Below, piece after piece: positions 15,185 through 15,342 of a DNA stretch of 15,342 nt. The DNA is from UBA5794 sp964196275 (GTDB lineage Bacteria > Actinomycetota > Acidimicrobiia > Spongiisociales > UBA5794), in contig CAXMSN010000013.1 of assembly GCA_964196275.1 (NCBI GenBank), positions 1 through 15,342 of the forward strand. Reading direction: 5' to 3'. A model generated the notes under the pieces. It was not told the origin of the DNA and searched no databases. It saw only the letters and a program-made list of their open reading frames with translations. Position numbers and translations under genes: made by a program. Numbering within the stretch: position 1 is the first letter of the stretch; each line of letters starts with the position of its first letter.

Positions 15185-15248
15185 TGCACATGCACATAAC
15201 GAAGCCACGCGTCGGAACGGAAGCGGAGAGTGCGGTGGTGCACATCAT
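15135..15248 (-). CDS. Candidate leader peptide with Met-Cys-Met-Cys-Met block
   Basis: A 37-codon ORF in the leader of the osmC-metY-metX operon. It opens with two ATGs (15248 and 15245). GGAAGGAA at 15259-15252 lies upstream; the spacing from AGGA is 4 bases to the first ATG and 7 to the second, so translation may start at 15245. Codons 18-22 read Met-Cys-Met-Cys-Met (15197-15183). The next bases begin the 5' arm of the leader's closing stem, and the ORF runs through the 5' arms of both stems and the inner hairpin. It ends with TAG at 15137-15135, exactly where a competing hairpin starts. Methionine and cysteine are the products or precursors of the pathway controlled, as expected of an attenuator peptide. 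The block is also a simple ATGTGC repeat, so chance or a DNA-binding site remains possible. Confidence 0.45.
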   Translation of the reverse strand: MMCTTALSASVPTRGFVMCMCMTSSRVAHPGVSARRP

Positions 15249-15295
15249 CTGTTCCTTCCGGTTGCGTGGCACATCTGTTGATGCGTTAGCGAGCG

Positions 15296-15324
15296 AGTAG
15301 AGCACAGTTTGACGGTCACGTCAA
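15296..15324 (-). promoter_or_regulatory. Promoter of the osmC-metY-CoA-metX operon
   Basis: On the minus strand the -35 is TTGACG (15324-15319), the spacer 17 bases and the -10 TCTACT (15301-15296). Transcription would start near 15289, giving a leader of about 240 nt before ATG 15051. The -35 is one arm of a perfect inverted repeat on the + strand, TTGACG gtca CGTCAA (15309-15324), a possible operator. Confidence 0.6.
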
Positions 15325-15342
15325 GCTGAAGTCGTGAAATGG

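Noticed and set aside
15052..15290. A standard SAM-I or SAM-IV riboswitch, T-box or cobalamin riboswitch
   Set aside because: I found no GGACnGGCCC, GGCAACC, T-box TGGnACCGCG or B12-box sequence. Only a short GGTGCAAT resemblance to SAM-I exists, so I report an unclassified structured leader instead.
1..15342. Mobile elements, CRISPR arrays, tRNA or rRNA genes
   Set aside because: I saw no transposase, integrase, terminal repeats, regularly spaced repeats or tRNA-like T-arm/anticodon structure on either strand.

Overview
The window is gene-dense, high-GC bacterial DNA. Most genes sit in tightly packed operons joined by 4-bp ATGA start/stop overlaps. GTG and TTG starts occur, Shine-Dalgarno (SD) sites are clear where there is room, and one gene looks leaderless. 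This style, together with the metY/metX type of methionine synthesis, suggests an actinomycetote, perhaps an Acidimicrobiia-like lineage. No rRNA, tRNA or other taxonomic marker is present, so this is an inference. I see no insertion sequence, phage gene, CRISPR array or tRNA.

Region A (1-6992, + strand) is a single-direction catabolic cluster. It holds the end of a LivM-type permease, livG and livF ATPases, a MmgE/PrpD protein, an Asp/Glu/hydantoin racemase-superfamily protein, a fumarate-reductase-type flavoprotein and a hydantoinase/dihydropyrimidinase-type cyclic amidohydrolase. Together they read as uptake and ring opening of a cyclic amide, imide or ureide, followed by isomerisation, redox and dehydratase-type steps. 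The substrate cannot be read from sequence. An IclR regulator (minus strand, 7002-7778) faces the cluster's end, with a palindromic candidate operator just upstream of its own start.

Region B (7858-11210, minus strand) is a two-gene unit: a choline-kinase/LicA-like phosphotransferase followed by a dimethylglycine/sarcosine-dehydrogenase-like protein with a C-terminal folate-binding GcvT module. Its start shows a possible leaderless promoter and a palindrome. A 63-residue membrane protein with a strong SD is divergent from it (11357-11548, + strand).

Region C (11580-15324, minus strand) is a methionine/homocysteine operon: osmC-like gene, metY (O-acetylhomoserine sulfhydrylase), a CoA-binding-domain gene and metX (homoserine O-acetyltransferase). 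It is read from a good -35/-10 promoter at 15324-15296, followed by an inferred 5' leader of roughly 240 nt.

This leader is the most interesting part of the window. It encodes a short SD-preceded ORF containing Met-Cys-Met-Cys-Met. Directly after that block come 7-bp and 11-bp perfect complementary arms, which form a long-range closing stem, a second stem and an inner hairpin that end just before the osmC SD. At least two alternative hairpins compete with them. It looks like either a Met/Cys leader-peptide attenuator or an orphan riboswitch, and I could not match it to a SAM riboswitch consensus I know.
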